Assembly (NCBI GenBank): GCA_025786725.1
Contig: JAHLTZ010000006.1
Location: 744,001 to 808,000 of the forward strand
Direction: 5' to 3'
DNA: 64,000 nucleotides
Source: Syncephalis fuscata
Taxonomy: Eukaryota > Zoopagomycota > Zoopagomycetes > Zoopagales > Piptocephalidaceae
Under the pieces are notes generated by a model that was not told the origin of the DNA, ran no database searches, and worked only from the letters and a program-made list of their open reading frames with translations. Each line of letters starts with the position of its first letter. The first letter of the stretch is position 1. Position numbers and translations under genes: made by a program. Shown piece by piece: positions 11,510-24,890 of the stretch.

Positions 11510-14500
11510 ATGTCTTTATCTAATCAACGAAGACGTGGCAAAAAGGCCACTGGCTTACTTCAGGTACAGTAACAAGGAATCTCCTCCTTTGGTAGCTGTT
11601 TATTCGTATACTATTAAGCTTTACTGATGCTGTATTCCACGTTAACGCTAGGTCGTAATACTTCAAGTAATGCTTAATGTGCCGGCTACCAAACTATATG
11701 TGCGATTATCTCTTGGTGGCAAGTAAAATGTTTAGTTATACGCTGATTTATTCATATTGTAAATACTAACTCTAATATTACCAATATCTTTTAAATATTA
11801 GACCAGATTTATCAAACTTCCGTTTCAGAACAAGAGACTGGTCGATGGCATGAAGGATTTGAATTTGATGTTTCCTTTCATAATCAACTATTTGGTGTTT
11901 GTCAAGTAAGTGTTTATATTATCTATAGCCATTTACTATACTAACATTCTATATATATACATATGTAGTTAGACTTGTATGATATGCGATATTTACTGCC
12001 AGATAGACATTTAGGACGAGCCGAGATTTCTTTGGCACATCTTAGATCCATGCCTGATCAATTTACTACGTAAGTTGATGTATAGCCATCTAACCTGCGT
12101 AACAATATGTAATAACGGCCATCTGCGATAGATTCTATGAATTCTGGGATAGACGGCATACAGTGGCCAATTTAGGACAGGCTGCATTGACTCGTACATT
12201 ATCGTCTAATTTAGGAGCAGTTCAAGTACGCATTGGTCATCGATTTACACAACCGACCAATCGCTATTCTATTGGAGCAGATTTTCATATTTTATCGGCA
12301 TCGCCTAGCATGTACGCTCATTTAGATCAACGATTTCAGCGCCGTTTACGAGCAGCAGTATCTAAAGCGGCTGAACGTGAATTCATTAAAAATGAACAAG
12401 AAAGCGGCGATGATACACCGGCCGATGGTGATCAAGCAAGCTTTCAATCGTTATCTGACGATGATAGTCTAAATAATGAACTAGAAGAACAGAATCTAGT
12501 TGATTTTAGTGGTATCATGTCTCGTGGTGAAAGTCGTATTTCAAATCGCTCTATTATGGAATCTCTTAGCAATTTACTAGTAACTGAAGAGACTCGCCAA
12601 GTATTAAAGGCTATCATGCGTCTTTATATGATATTTGTAGGTTTTAATCTATTTAATAGGTTGTTGTATTTATAGTTTATTAGGGACAAGGTTTAGAGGT
12701 GGGCCATGTAGAATTAATGGCTGGCAGTTCTATTCTACGTAGTTATTTTGCTCAAGTGCCAATGTAAGTGTTTAGCGTATATTGTATATTTATTCAAATT
12801 AGATACTGATTAATTGTATTTAAGAATACGAACTGGCGATACAGTAGATAGATTAATTGACATTGATTTACCAGCTCATTTCTATCGCTTTTGTATGGCA
12901 TCTTATGTAAGTGATTAATATTCATAACTATATTGCAATTGTTCTAATAGCTGTATTAAACGATAGGGATGGCGTGGATTGAACTTTTTTGGTAAAGGCA
13001 ATGGCATTATTAGAGGTATGTAGATGCAATTACTATTCTTTCTATATGTATATGCACTAATAATATCTAAATATAATAGATTCAATTCGAAAGCATTCTG
13101 ATGCAGCCAGTGTTCGAGAATATTTGTCATTAGAAGAAGAGGATCTATTGGCTTACGAATTTAATGGCAGCTTAGTATTCCGTCCTAGTTATTTTATAGG
13201 TACAGCTAAAACGGTTATTTAAGTACTTGATATTTATTAAAGTATATAGCTCGAGATAAAGAAACCAATTCTATTGTACTATGTATTCGTGGCACTATGG
13301 TAACTACAAAATGATGATACTGTATAGTCAATAACTGATTAAAATCAATGATATAGAGTATTATGGATACATTGACTGATCTAGTATGTGACTATCAACA
13401 ATGGAAGGGTGGTCTGGTACATGCAGGCATTCTATCAGCCGCTCAATGGTTCTTTACCGATGTAATACCACAGATGCTTGCCTATTGTCGACAACATGAT
13501 GTACGGCGTATACGTATTCTTGGTCATTCACTAGGTGGATCCACAGCAAGTGTACTTACTATATTGCTAGTGGATTATTTAAGAATGCTTGATAATATTG
13601 ATGCCGATGATGAATATGAAGGAGAGACTGAACCAATTAAACAATCTAGTCATAATGAACAACAACAAGAACAACAACAACCGGAATCGCTACAAAATGC
13701 CACTACTTCAACGAAACCTACGGATAATAACCGTAAACGAAAATCGACTATGAAAAGTAGACTTCTACCGGGTGAAATGGATGTACGCTGCTACTCTTAT
13801 GGTGGTGCATGCTGTGTATCTCTAGATATTTCACGTCAATATACCGATGTCATTGATGCCTATGTACTGGATAACGATCTAGTACCACGTCTTAGTTATG
13901 GCAGTGTAATGGATTTGAAATCAATGATGCTGTGTGCAGCTGGTCTTACCGATCGTCCTTACGAGGAGGTCGTTTCTTTTGGTGTAAGCTATTGCTCAAT
14001 TGGCTATTAAATCGATATGTATGGCCACTAATGTTCTTTTCTTCATTCTGTATTTGGCTATATTTAGTTCCTATCCACTAAAGTGACAGAAGAAGAATGG
14101 CAATCACGCTATCAAATACTGGATGCTTCACGTCAACGATTGACCAATCAAGATACACCACAGAACCCAAAGGTAATTAACAGTACTTGTATTATCTATT
14201 TATTGATGTTTATTATGTAAATATTGTAGCTTTTCCTAGCTGGTACTATCCATCACTTGTATCGTGAATTATCGCACGAATCACCGGCTACTCCGATGAA
14301 TAGTATCGGTCGTAAAAGTAGACTATCTAGTATAGATGGACAGGGCACCTATAGTGCATCTAGTGGTGATGCTATTGCTGAAGAGCTACGTACTGCTCCT
14401 CTTACTGCAGAGCCGGTCCATAAGCAAACAGCGGAAACAGTACAGTCAGCAACCAATGAGCCTAGTATGCGTATGGAAACATCAGATACACTCAAGTACT

Positions 14501-14625
14501 CCGAGGTACTTATTGCTCCTAATATGTTCTTAGATCACATGCCTAGTGCCTACGAAGCAGCCTTTGAACAAGCTAGACAATGCTTTATTCGAGATGCAGC
14601 TACTACTAGTGGGATAGCTGGATAG
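11510..14625 (+). CDS. C2-domain, class 3 lipase (sn-1 diacylglycerol lipase-like)
   Basis: Multi-exon gene. Exon 1 encodes MSLSNQRRRGKKATGLLQ. It is followed by a C2-type domain (TKLYVRLSL ... WHEGFEF ... LDLYDMRYLLPDRHLGRAE), an acidic linker and the alpha/beta-hydrolase. The nucleophile elbow is GHSLGGS at about 13525. The acidic residue is probably in VLDNDLVPRLS, and the histidine is in MFLDHMPSAYE near the C terminus. A Gln/Asn-rich insert sits between the elbow and the acidic residue, as regulatory loops do in DAG lipases. Likely role: hydrolysis of the sn-1 ester of diacylglycerol, with calcium or lipid binding by C2. No hydrophobic four-helix bundle is seen, unlike animal DAGL. The splice after RLSL could use either of two donors; GTGGCA keeps the frame. 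Confidence 0.85.
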
Positions 14626-15754
14626 TAAAGAGCGATAAACCAGCAGCAAACAAATTAAGGCAGTTTTATGATACTTTATGCTTTGTGAAGCAAAACAATT
14701 TTGAATAAATAAATTAGTAATTAATTAGTATAGTTGGTACTATTTATTGTATTTTAATTGAGCAAATAAAAGATTATAGAGTATTGGATGGTTACAATAG
14801 CTATTAAAGTGTGCAATTATTAACATCGATTACTAATGACGAAGCCTTGATCAAGTTATTGCATGACATCATTGAGGCCGAGCTGTTACAATAATTGACG
14901 TCAATAAAATGTCATATGCTTTCTGGTTATTAATATGGCATTACTGACACATTTATCACTGATATTGTTTTTTGGTCAAATACAAACAAGTTTGCACAAG
15001 TTGCTATCCTTGAATATGTCCCTCGTACTACAGTAACCATTTGTTCTACAAGCTAAGCTATATTAGAGGTCCTATGAAGTTTCAAAAAGGGGGCTTAATT
15101 TGGACTACAGCTAACACGTGGAACCAATCGATATCGGAACTTTGAAACACAGCAGTGTAAAGGATTCGGGCCTTTTACAACAGTATAGTAAATTTGCCTT
15201 AGTACTGAGGAGCTGGTTCACGTCTATATTTTTATTTATTTCTTGAGTATATTGTTTATTATAAAATATTTACTATAGAGTGGAATAAACGAACACTGAT
15301 ATAGTGGAGATACAAATTAATAAAATAGCAGTCAAGTAGCACAATCTTTATAAAACTATGTGCTTCACCATTACCAAATCGGTGGTGTAAACTAGTACTA
15401 CTCGTGCCTAGCCACATGCCAATTACTATGTGGGAATAGGTCGGGTCTAGAATAGAATTATAAATACCAGTGTACACTGCCTTTCTTGTTTGCTTAAATT
15501 ATTTGCTCCGCTTTTTTATTTTGTTATTTACTTTGGGTATCTACCTTTAGTATTTCTTTACTATTGTTATTGTTGTTGTTATTGCTGTTGCTGTTGCTTC
15601 TGCTAAAGCTTTAACAACTTCTTTATAATAACTCTAGTTTGATTTTATTTATCCATTTTATACAGCTATTGCATCAAAAGACGTATTCGTATTTTTGTTG
15701 TCAATCTACACTTTGCATTAGATAGCAAATTGATTTTATATTCTATTTGCCATC
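14626..15754. other. Intergenic / upstream region of the 5'-nucleotidase
   Basis: AATAAATAAAT at 14703 probably belongs to the lipase 3' end. A TTGTTATTGTTGTTG / TTGCTGTTGC trinucleotide run lies at 15562-15600. No gene is seen. Confidence 0.5.
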
Positions 15755-17464
15755 ATGATTCAACACGTCTTGCTATTGGCGTCCATGGCAGGACTGGCGG
15801 CAGCCAAGTGCTGGAAGCCATCTCCAGTGCCGGCCAACTCTAATGTTATTTCGATTTCGCATATTAATGATGTCCACGCCCATTACAGTCCATTTAACAA
15901 ACTTGGCAATGCCTGCACCGCTGAAGACATCGCTGCCGGTATCTGTTTGGCCGGTGCTGCTCGCCTAGTTACCGTATTTAATGAACTAGAAAAGCGCAAT
16001 CCTAACAATACCTACAAATTGGTGGCCGGTGATGAATTCCAAGGCACTGATTTCTACTCTCGGTCCAAAGGCAATATTACCTCCGAAGTAATGAACTATA
16101 TAAACTACGATCTAATGACCATTGGTAATCACGAATTCGACGATGGTCCAAAACATTTGGCCAAGTTTTTCAACAAACTCAACTTTCCTGTAGTCTGTGC
16201 CAATGCTAATTTCACGGGCGAGCCAGAACTCAACGCTATCGTCAAGCCGTATCACTATTTTGAGCGCCATCAATTGGCTGTCATTGGTTTTATCACCAAC
16301 ACCACCGGCTATATTTCGAATTCCGGCCCCAATATCAGCTTCACTGAAGCAGCACCAGCTGTCCAGCGTGTTATTGACTTATTGCACGCTCAAGGTATCA
16401 AGCGTATTATTGCTTTATCCCATAACGGCTACCATGAAGACATGGAAGTGGCAGCACGCACTCAAGGCTTAAGTCTTATTGTTGGTGGTCATAGCCACAC
16501 TTATTTGTCGCCAACACCCGGTGAAGAAGGCAGTGGCGGTCTTTATCCAACAGCTGTTAAGGGCACCGATGGACAAACAACTTATGTGGTACAGGCAAAG
16601 GCATGGGGCGAATACATTGGTCAGCTTGATTTGGTATTCGACGATAATGGCCATCTTGCCAATCTAACCGGTGCACCAATTCATCTAACGCAAGACATTC
16701 CTGAGGATCCAGAGATGAAGCGTATGGTGGATGCATGGCGCGTGGATCTTGACAAGATTAGCAAGCAAGTAGTTGGCGAAGCTACAGGAGAATTTGAACA
16801 AAATAGCTGTCAAGCAAAAGAATGCGATATGGGCAATTTGCTATCCGATAGTATGCTTTATTCACGTCGTGATAATCGTGAAATGCGCGCGGCCATTAGC
16901 AATGCAGGTGGTGTTCGTGCCGGTATTGCTGCCGGTCCTATTCGTATGGAAAATGTCGACACCGTACTACCATTCACCAACTACTTGATGGACATTAAAT
17001 TGACAGGCAAGGAATTGCGTCAATTATTCGAGGATGTATTGGCCAAGAAGAATCGTGAATCTGGCAAGGGTGTTACAAGCTTTGTTCAAGTTTCCGGTCT
17101 TTCTGTGTCTTATGATTTACAGCGACCAATGTATGATCGTGTTACTGATTTGAAGATTCGCAAGATTGGTGCCGCCACCGGTACAAATGTCCATCCTAGT
17201 GATCCAAATGCTTTTGAAGCCGTATCACCCGATACTATCTATTCACTTGTCACACTAGAGTTTTTAGTCAATGGAGGCGATGGTCTATTTGCCAAGTCGC
17301 CAGTACACGAATCAGGCCGTGATACACCTGCTGAAACCCTTGTAGAGTATTTGAAGGATGCCAAGACGGTAACACCTGTTAAATCACATACTCGCCTAAT
17401 CTCTGCCAACAATGGTCTTGTGCCACGTTCATTAACAGAAAGATCTATCCACATCTTTTCGTAG
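15755..17464 (+). CDS. Secreted 5'-nucleotidase (metallophosphoesterase, UshA/CD73 family)
   Basis: An intronless 569-codon gene. It begins with a signal peptide (MIQHVLLLASMAGLAAA) and then the calcineurin-like domain. Metal-binding motifs are INDVHAH, AGDEFQG, GNHEFD, LSHNGYHED and GGHSHT. The C-terminal nucleotide-binding domain has SNAGGVRAGI, FTNYLMDIKLTGKEL and VNGGDGLF. The family removes the 5' phosphate from extracellular nucleotides for purine or phosphate salvage. The length is normal. No hydrophobic GPI-like tail is seen at the end (SLTERSIHIFS), so it is probably soluble or wall-associated. Its lack of introns contrasts with most neighbours. Confidence 0.93.
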   Translation: MIQHVLLLASMAGLAAAKCWKPSPVPANSNVISISHINDVHAHYSPFNKLGNACTAEDIAAGICLAGAARLVTVFNELEKRNPNNTYKLVAGDEFQGTDFYSRSKGNITSEVMNYINYDLMTIGNHEFDDGPKHLAKFFNKLNFPVVCANANFTGEPELNAIVKPYHYFERHQLAVIGFITNTTGYISNSGPNISFTEAAPAVQRVIDLLHAQGIKRIIALSHNGYHEDMEVAARTQGLSLIVGGHSHTYLSPTPGEEGSGGLYPTAVKGTDGQTTYVVQAKAWGEYIGQLDLVFDDNGHLANLTGAPIHLTQDIPEDPEMKRMVDAWRVDLDKISKQVVGEATGEFEQNSCQAKECDMGNLLSDSMLYSRRDNREMRAAISNAGGVRAGIAAGPIRMENVDTVLPFTNYLMDIKLTGKELRQLFEDVLAKKNRESGKGVTSFVQVSGLSVSYDLQRPMYDRVTDLKIRKIGAATGTNVHPSDPNAFEAVSPDTIYSLVTLEFLVNGGDGLFAKSPVHESGRDTPAETLVEYLKDAKTVTPVKSHTRLISANNGLVPRSLTERSIHIFS

Positions 17465-17739
17465 AAAATAATTTATAAGCTACTTGATAGATATTTCGCA
17501 AGTTATGTTGAAACAGCTAACCAAAACAAGTCGATGAATAGTAATAAACAAATACTTTGACTTTTAATACTTTTACAATGTAATAGTACTGAAAATACAT
17601 TAAACAAAACAATATTTGATTTACATTGATCATTAATCTAACAATTACTTAAACACACACACATATATATAATGAAACAAGGTGACATATATAGTATTGT
17701 ATTGGATAATAAAAGTCGATTTTTCTTTGACAATATATA

Positions 17740-20700
17740 TTAGTCCCAGTCGGAATCTTCATCCTATAAACAACTTTTAATACTAAATTCGTTTATGTTT
17801 TAATAACATATAATACCTCATTTTGTTCCTTTTTCGCCTCTTCTTCTTGAGCCTGACTAGTAGGTGGCTAAACAAACACAAATATTACAATTATAAATAT
17901 AGATTCACTAATATGCAGTATATATATTATCTACCTTCATGCCTGGACGAAGCATACCCATTACAGGTGCCTGACCTGTTTGTGCATGAGCAAACATGGC
18001 AGCCAATTTAGCTACACTTCGGTTACCGCCACCGCCATCACCACCACCTGCAGCAGTACCAATAGTGTTGGAGCGAGTCTCTTCAGTCATAGTAATTTCA
18101 GCTAAATATTAATTAGTTGTTATTGTTATAATAAGATTTAGTAATAATTACCAGCAGTTATACTTGATGTTCTAGCAATAGTATTTCCCTATTTATTGCT
18201 ATTATTAGCCAGTGTTTATTTGTACCATAATAATGAATAAAGCATACCTTGGCTGCTTTACGTGCTGCTAGTTCTTTCTTCCAAGCAGGTATTTCAGCCT
18301 CACCATCGGTGGAAGCCATAGGAATAATACGCACTGGTTCTGGTTCTGGTGCTGGCTCTGGCTCTGGTTCTGGTTCGGCCTTTTGACTTTTAGATGAAGC
18401 TGGACTGGTAGCAGAAGATAGAGACGGTTGTGGTGATGAAGTGGCCGATAGTGATCCAGTAGAAGAAACAGTCAATGGTGACGGATCGGCTTCTACTGGA
18501 GGGGCCGGCATAGGACGACGTGCAGGTGGTGGTGGCCGTGTAGGTGGTGCCGTTTTAATTTCTTTCAAGTAATTAGATGGAGCCCATCCTTCTTTGCCTT
18601 CGTGCTTGACTAGCCACCAGCCATTTTCGTTCTTTTCAACAATCTCTACCTTGATACCTTTACTCAACGACAGTTCACTAGCATCTTCGGGTGTAAAGTC
18701 ATACAATACTTCACATAATAATACTGTAGGAATAGTAGGTAGAGCAGCCGATGGTGGCGGTGGCAATGACCTAGGTGGTGCAGCTACAGCTACAGGAACA
18801 GCAGCCGGAGTAGGTGCAGCTACAGGGGCAGGGGCGGGTGGCGAAGCCTTTGCCTGTACTACTGGCTTAATAGGCGGTGTAGCAGTTTGTGTAGGTACAG
18901 GAGCTGGTGCAGGGGCCGGTGGAGTAGCATTAGCTCTGGCAGCCATTGCTGCTACTACTGCATCCATACCACCAGCTTTGGGTGCCGGTTTAGGTGCTGG
19001 TGGAGTAGCAGCAGCAGCAGGTACTGTAGCTGTTGGTATAGCTGGTGCAGCCTTTGCCGATGAAGGTGAACTTGATACATCATTGGATACACCACCTGAT
19101 CGTGGTGGCAATTGAGGTATAACGCCAGGTGTTGATGTGGCCACTGGTGCAGGTGCAGCCGGTTTGGGTGCAGGAGCGGAACGGCGAACTGGCATTTTCT
19201 TTATAAACAAATACCGTAATTAATATAAATAAGCAAATATAATCAATAATTACTTACTGGTGGTGCAGGTCCGCTGGGCTTTAATAGTTTTCCGCTTGTA
19301 ATGGGTCGTGCTGGTGCATCATTTCTAGCACAGGGTGGATCCGAGACTAGTCAATACCAATTACTGTTATTACCACATGTGTATCATTATTATATGCTTC
19401 TGATTAATAATTACCACTAGTAGCTGGCTGACCAGTTGCCACAGAAACAACATGACTTTTATACGATTCATGTATGCCTACTGTCTCGTTCTTTACAAAC
19501 TTTAATACTGCCGTTTTACCACCAGCCTTTTTAACATATGTGATTCTATTTACACGTTAAATACTCTACAGCTGCCGGTTATAAAACTTACTCTGGTGCA
19601 ATCGCCACCGAAATGCCGCCTTGTGTATATTGAAGGAAATAGGCTACAAGTTCGGTCTTGAATATTGTAAAAAGTACCAAGTCAATTTCCATCGATGTAT
19701 CTTTCAAATGAATAACCTAATGTGTTTTAATTAGTATCTTTATTATAAACCATTAATTTATCGCTACTAATTACCATCGCATCATCTTGAAGTGTTGACA
19801 GACTGATATTGCGAATATTTGTTAATGGTGTTTTCCTTTCAACACGCATAACTGGTAGCTTATTCTCCAATTTGGTAACCACAACGTAAAATGCAGCCGA
19901 GGTCTATTATGCAAATAAATGCACTATTAGCAAATATACGTAACAAACAATTACTGATCTAATTTGCCTACCAGTACAAGAATACGTGGACTAGGCTTAC
20001 TCGATCGAAGTGCTCGTGCGGCTAATATCTGTCCTCGTGCACTAAATGCTACTCTTTCTTGCGCTATACACACATTAATTACTAAAAATCTATTTACATG
20101 TAGTTATATGTTAAACCTACCACTAATACCGCAGATATTACGCAATGCTTTACTGTTCTCGCCCCAGCCACCAACTTCCAAGTAATCACCGAAATAGCGT
20201 CGCATCTAATAAGACTGTAGCGACGGCGTTCCTTACGTCCAGCCAATACTTGATGGCCATAGTCGCGCATTCGTATGTAGGCCAGCTGGTCTTTATTCTT
20301 GCGGAAGCAGCGTTGAATACGACGAGCACACTCATGCTTGTAGCGCATATAGTTACGGAAAGCACGTTGAATACGCATGGCCATGTTATGCCAGTAACGT
20401 TCACGTAAATGTTCCAATGCCCATAGCTAATCATCAATAGTGTAATAATACAATAGTAAATTAGTAATTAATTTTATATTAATAATAATATAATAACGGT
20501 TTTACTAACCGTTTCTGGATGTCGAATAAAACACTTGGTTACACCCATTTGCCATTCATCTGGATTATATTGACATCGCGTAAAATTCTTTCACATCCAG
20601 ATTTTGCATCTCCATTCCAGATATATTCACCGGCATAGGATGTTTTGGATGATAGTAGATAGAATCTATTAGTATAACAAAATATTGATACATCAATAAA

Positions 20701-23700
20701 TATATGCTTCTATGGATGTATTCGCTTACCGTTCAAGGAACTTTTCAAATGTTTGTCGAGAGGCAAATCCTGCTCGTCTAATGCGTACATTTTCCTTTAA
20801 ACCAAGGTATTTGATCTGATGCATTGCCATTTGCTGATCGTATTCTTTAGCACTCTTATTTGGATTTGGTTTAATGCAGCGAATGTATGAAGGTTGGGCC
20901 TGCATAAGATTGGTAACTAGTGCTGCAGCTGATGTCTAAACCCATTATAGTTGGCTACTAATTCATGTATTTGCCACAGCAATAGTAATTACCTTAATCT
21001 TGTCACTGGCAGTGGGTGGTCGTTTCTTCGAGTCTCGGTCAATCTTTTCCGGAAATAGCTCCTTCAGATATGTTTGCTGGCTTGATTCGATTAAATCAAG
21101 TATATCTCGCACCAGTTGATCTTTATTCTTATCCGTCATGCCCTTGATATCGTAGCTTACATCGCCTAGTAATGAATGGACTATAAGTAATCGGTAGCTC
21201 ATTTAATTGTTGGTTGATAATTACCAGCATAGTGGCGAATAAGAATTGTTGACCACGCAGTTGGAAATGAGCATTTGAAGCACAACCGGCCAATCGCTGT
21301 ACAAGTGAGTTATCAGCTGCACCTGAATCAGCATGAGCTGTGGCACAAGCATCATTCATGGCAGCGAATACACCAGGTGGTCGACGTTCTTCAATTAAAT
21401 CGCATACAATTCTATTAAATAGTTGATAAATAACCTTTAATAACGTCAAATAGCTTACTTGTTATTAAAATATTCGATTGGAGTCTAAATAATAATATTG
21501 CTATTAATTATTTATTAATCAATTTCTATTTGTCATAACTTACCCATTGAATCTTTTCTTGACATATTCTTCTTGTTCTGTCTTTAATGTCAACTGAATG
21601 AAGATTTGCTGTAACTGTAATTCATGCATTATTAGTACGCAGTTATGCTATTATTACTATTACTAGCTATTACCTTTTCATTCACGTAGTTGCTGATAAA
21701 AAATACATAGTTTCATTAGTAAAAGTATATGGTTAGTTATTAGACTTACATGCAGAGCTGTTCAAAACTATTATGCTATATTTAGTAGTGTACTATTGGT
21801 TAATTATAGTAATTTATATTTAAACGCTCTAATTTACCTCAAATATTTCAAACCATAAATATCCAATACACCAATAATATATTCTGATTTACTGCGTTCT
21901 TTCATAGCCAGGTTAATCCTTGTTACAATCCATTCAAACATGCGATCATAAATTGCTTTTGATAAAGCATCACGCTGTGCCATGGCCTATTAATTGAGTA
22001 ATTGGTTAATAGTCGATTAGTTCTATTTACTAAATCCTGTATTTTATATTATTTACCTGACTTGGATTTAATGGTACATCATACATTGAACCACGCCGAC
22101 CACCGCGTTGAGTCTCAATTGTTCGATTTAATAAAGCCTAATTTTTAATGGTCAGTACATACATATACACCTATTGGTATACAAGTTATACTCGCCTTCT
22201 CTAATAGCTCCGGTACAACCTGCATTAGATTGGCCACATATGCAGTAACTATACTCGATATTACTAATCATATTCTATCAAGTATGATTACTATACCATT
22301 CGAGTCGGCGATCTTTGATGAATCGTTATCATTTTCCTCAAACGTCACATTGCCTAACCATAAAATAATGGCCAACATTTTGTGAATATCATCTTGTTCC
22401 TGTTTGGTTAGACCAATAACTTGCATTGCTCTCTAATTATTCAATCAACTGATCAGTATTATATAATAACAGTAGTATATCTATTATTTACCAGTGTATC
22501 GGCATAATCAACAATATCATCAATGCCATCAACGTCTAGACATCCAGCCCCATTGGTATATGTATAGCCTTCAGGACCCGTAATTCCCAAATGATCTATT
22601 TATAACGGTGTTTAATACTAATTCATTGTATGGTACTTCAACGTACCTCGGTATTCTTGACTGGCTCCTTTAGTAAATTGATAGAAAATGTGGAAATTTC
22701 GTTCGTTTCGAATCTGTCCCACTACGCGAGCCTTTTCCAATAGATAGTTAGTGATGCGTGCACCTATTGGTTCTCGTTGTCCATTAAATAGAATTTCTAA
22801 ATATTTGCCCTTTAAATCATTCAATGTGTTAATTTAATAGATAGTAGATAATAGATAATAACACTAAATATATTTTATTACACTTACATGCCGACTACTA
22901 TTATTGTTACGCAATGTTTTGGCACATCCAAAGCTTTCTAGCAATGGATTAGTGGCCAGTACCATGTCTTTTATTTCTTGAATTGAGGAAGAGCCTTGAC
23001 CGCCACTCACAGATGCAATATATTGCATAATCTATTATTGTCTATTAACATTGTACCATTTTATTAATGTGGCAATTACCTTTTTGGCTGCTTCTGTTTT
23101 ACCAGCACCTGATTCTCCACTATCAATGTTATATACTTGTTAATAACAATCTGTATTTATATCTCACTACATCTCACCTAATAATTACACATTGATTCTC
23201 TTTATAACTATGCATTTTAAAATAAGCATTCTCAGCAATGGCAAATACATGTGGTGGCACCTAATAATAATTATAATAATACAATTAGATATGTAGTATT
23301 TAATCAACTGTAACTATACTTGCCTCAAGTATATTCTTGCCAATATAATGTTGCAACACTTCATCTGTGTAAATACCCAAATCTCTGAATGGATTAACGC
23401 TAATAAGCACATGACCGATATACGTCTATATTTCATCAAATTATTATTCATTATAATATGTAATACGACTACTATTAAAATACAGAAATACTTACATAAA
23501 TTTCTCCATTTTCAAAACGTTTCTTTAAATTGTCATTGATAGTATCTTCGTTCACTTTCGACAGCAGTGTAAGGTCAGACACGCCTACTTGTCGCTTTGT
23601 AAAATTCTCCTTCCAGTCGGCCTTGGCTGGTGCACGCTACGTACCGTGTGTGTGGGTCAGTGTTTGTCGCGCCAATATGTAGACGGCCACCTACCATTGT

Positions 23701-23706
23701 CGCCAT
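17740..23706 (-). CDS. Class I myosin (MYO3/MYO5 type) with SH3 and acidic tail
   Basis: About twenty exons. The tiny first exon encodes MATM, and the motor follows. P-loop GESGAGKT is at about 23110. Switch II is DIYGFEIFE at about 21850. The head phosphorylation (TEDS) site [11 protein letters not shown] at about 22100 has Ser after two Arg, a PAK-type site as in yeast Myo3/5. Two IQ motifs ([21 protein letters not shown]) precede the TH1 lipid-binding domain, a long Pro/Ala-rich TH2, and an SH3 ([14 protein letters not shown] ... [19 protein letters not shown]). The last residues are DEDSDWD, the Arp2/3-binding acidic motif. It drives endocytic actin at the plasma membrane. The frame slips by one base near 20565 (before NPDEWQMG) and near 20205 (before [10 protein letters not shown]). 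These conserved places suggest consensus errors. Confidence 0.95.
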
Positions 23707-24890
23707 AGTTGAAAGTGACAGCGCTTTGAAAGAGTGACAATTGTACCAAAAGCTAATAGAGACTAGATGCTCGGCAATCTTTTAGTCAAACAGCTGTAGA
23801 AACAATAGAGAGATGACAGTGCGGAACAATAGGCAATGAAATGTGGTAGTTGACGCAATAAAGTGGCGGGAATAGTATTGAGGTGTCGTAGTTATAGAAG
23901 TAACAGAAGTAGTAACCGCAGGTACCCTTGCCATACACACATGGTGTGTGTGTGTGTGGTGTGCGTGTGTACCGTTAATAATGCCAGATGGTTACCGTGG
24001 TGAAGATCCAGAACACATTAAAACATGTGATTTTATTATATGCCTAGTCTATTAGCGCTTTATTACACTGTAATAAATTGTCGAATTAAATTGAACCATA
24101 TGGCTATTGCGCACTTGAGGAAATGTTTTGATTCTATTTATCTATGTGAAAGTGTAGATGTAAAATACAATGGCGAGTATTTCATTTTCATTATATTATA
24201 CATGTATATATTTATTAATACCAAATGTAATACTTTGTATCATTAGTTATATACTAATACAATTACTACATGCTAACATTTAAATAAATCTATTAGATAG
24301 TGTTAAATAAATACACATTATTAATCTACACAAACAATACAACATTAATGGCACATGCATTTGTATAAATAAATGAATAATCGTCATACTTTTAATTGCA
24401 TTAATATAATAGAAATGCAGTATCTCTGCATCCAAGCATAAATAGTAGGAGTGAGAGAAAAGATACGTCAAATGCTACAAAAACTAGACGCTTTTAAATG
24501 CACTAGGTGCCGATAGAATAGAAAGGGAAGGAATAACAATCGGTCTAGTACAAAGTGTATGAGGATTATTACCATTACGGAAAAGAACGCTTAAATCAAA
24601 ACAGGAAAACGATAAAGATTCGAAATGCAAAGTGACGATGTATAAATAATGGAAACGTGCTGCCTATTCGCTTCCATTGCATCATCATCTTCATCATTAA
24701 TATGATAGCTGATGTGCAGGGCAAATTCGACAATTAAATGCTTTGAATAAGCGCAGACTAATAATAATAAACGACTAATGAAAAAAGGAAAAGTCAATCA
24801 CCGATAAGTGTTGTTGACCGATAAACACGCACACACAATATGAAGTCCAAACAACAAATAAAAACATGCATAGCTATCCACAGTCCAGTA
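23707..24890. other. Intergenic with a GT microsatellite
   Basis: Upstream region of myosin I and downstream region of the GATA gene. A (GT)n run with imperfect units lies at about 23941-23975. No further gene is seen. Confidence 0.5.

Noticed and set aside
18594-19115. 173-codon plus-strand frame rich in Gly/Ala/Thr
   Set aside because: It is the antisense of the Pro/Ala-rich TH2 region and SH3 domain of myosin I.
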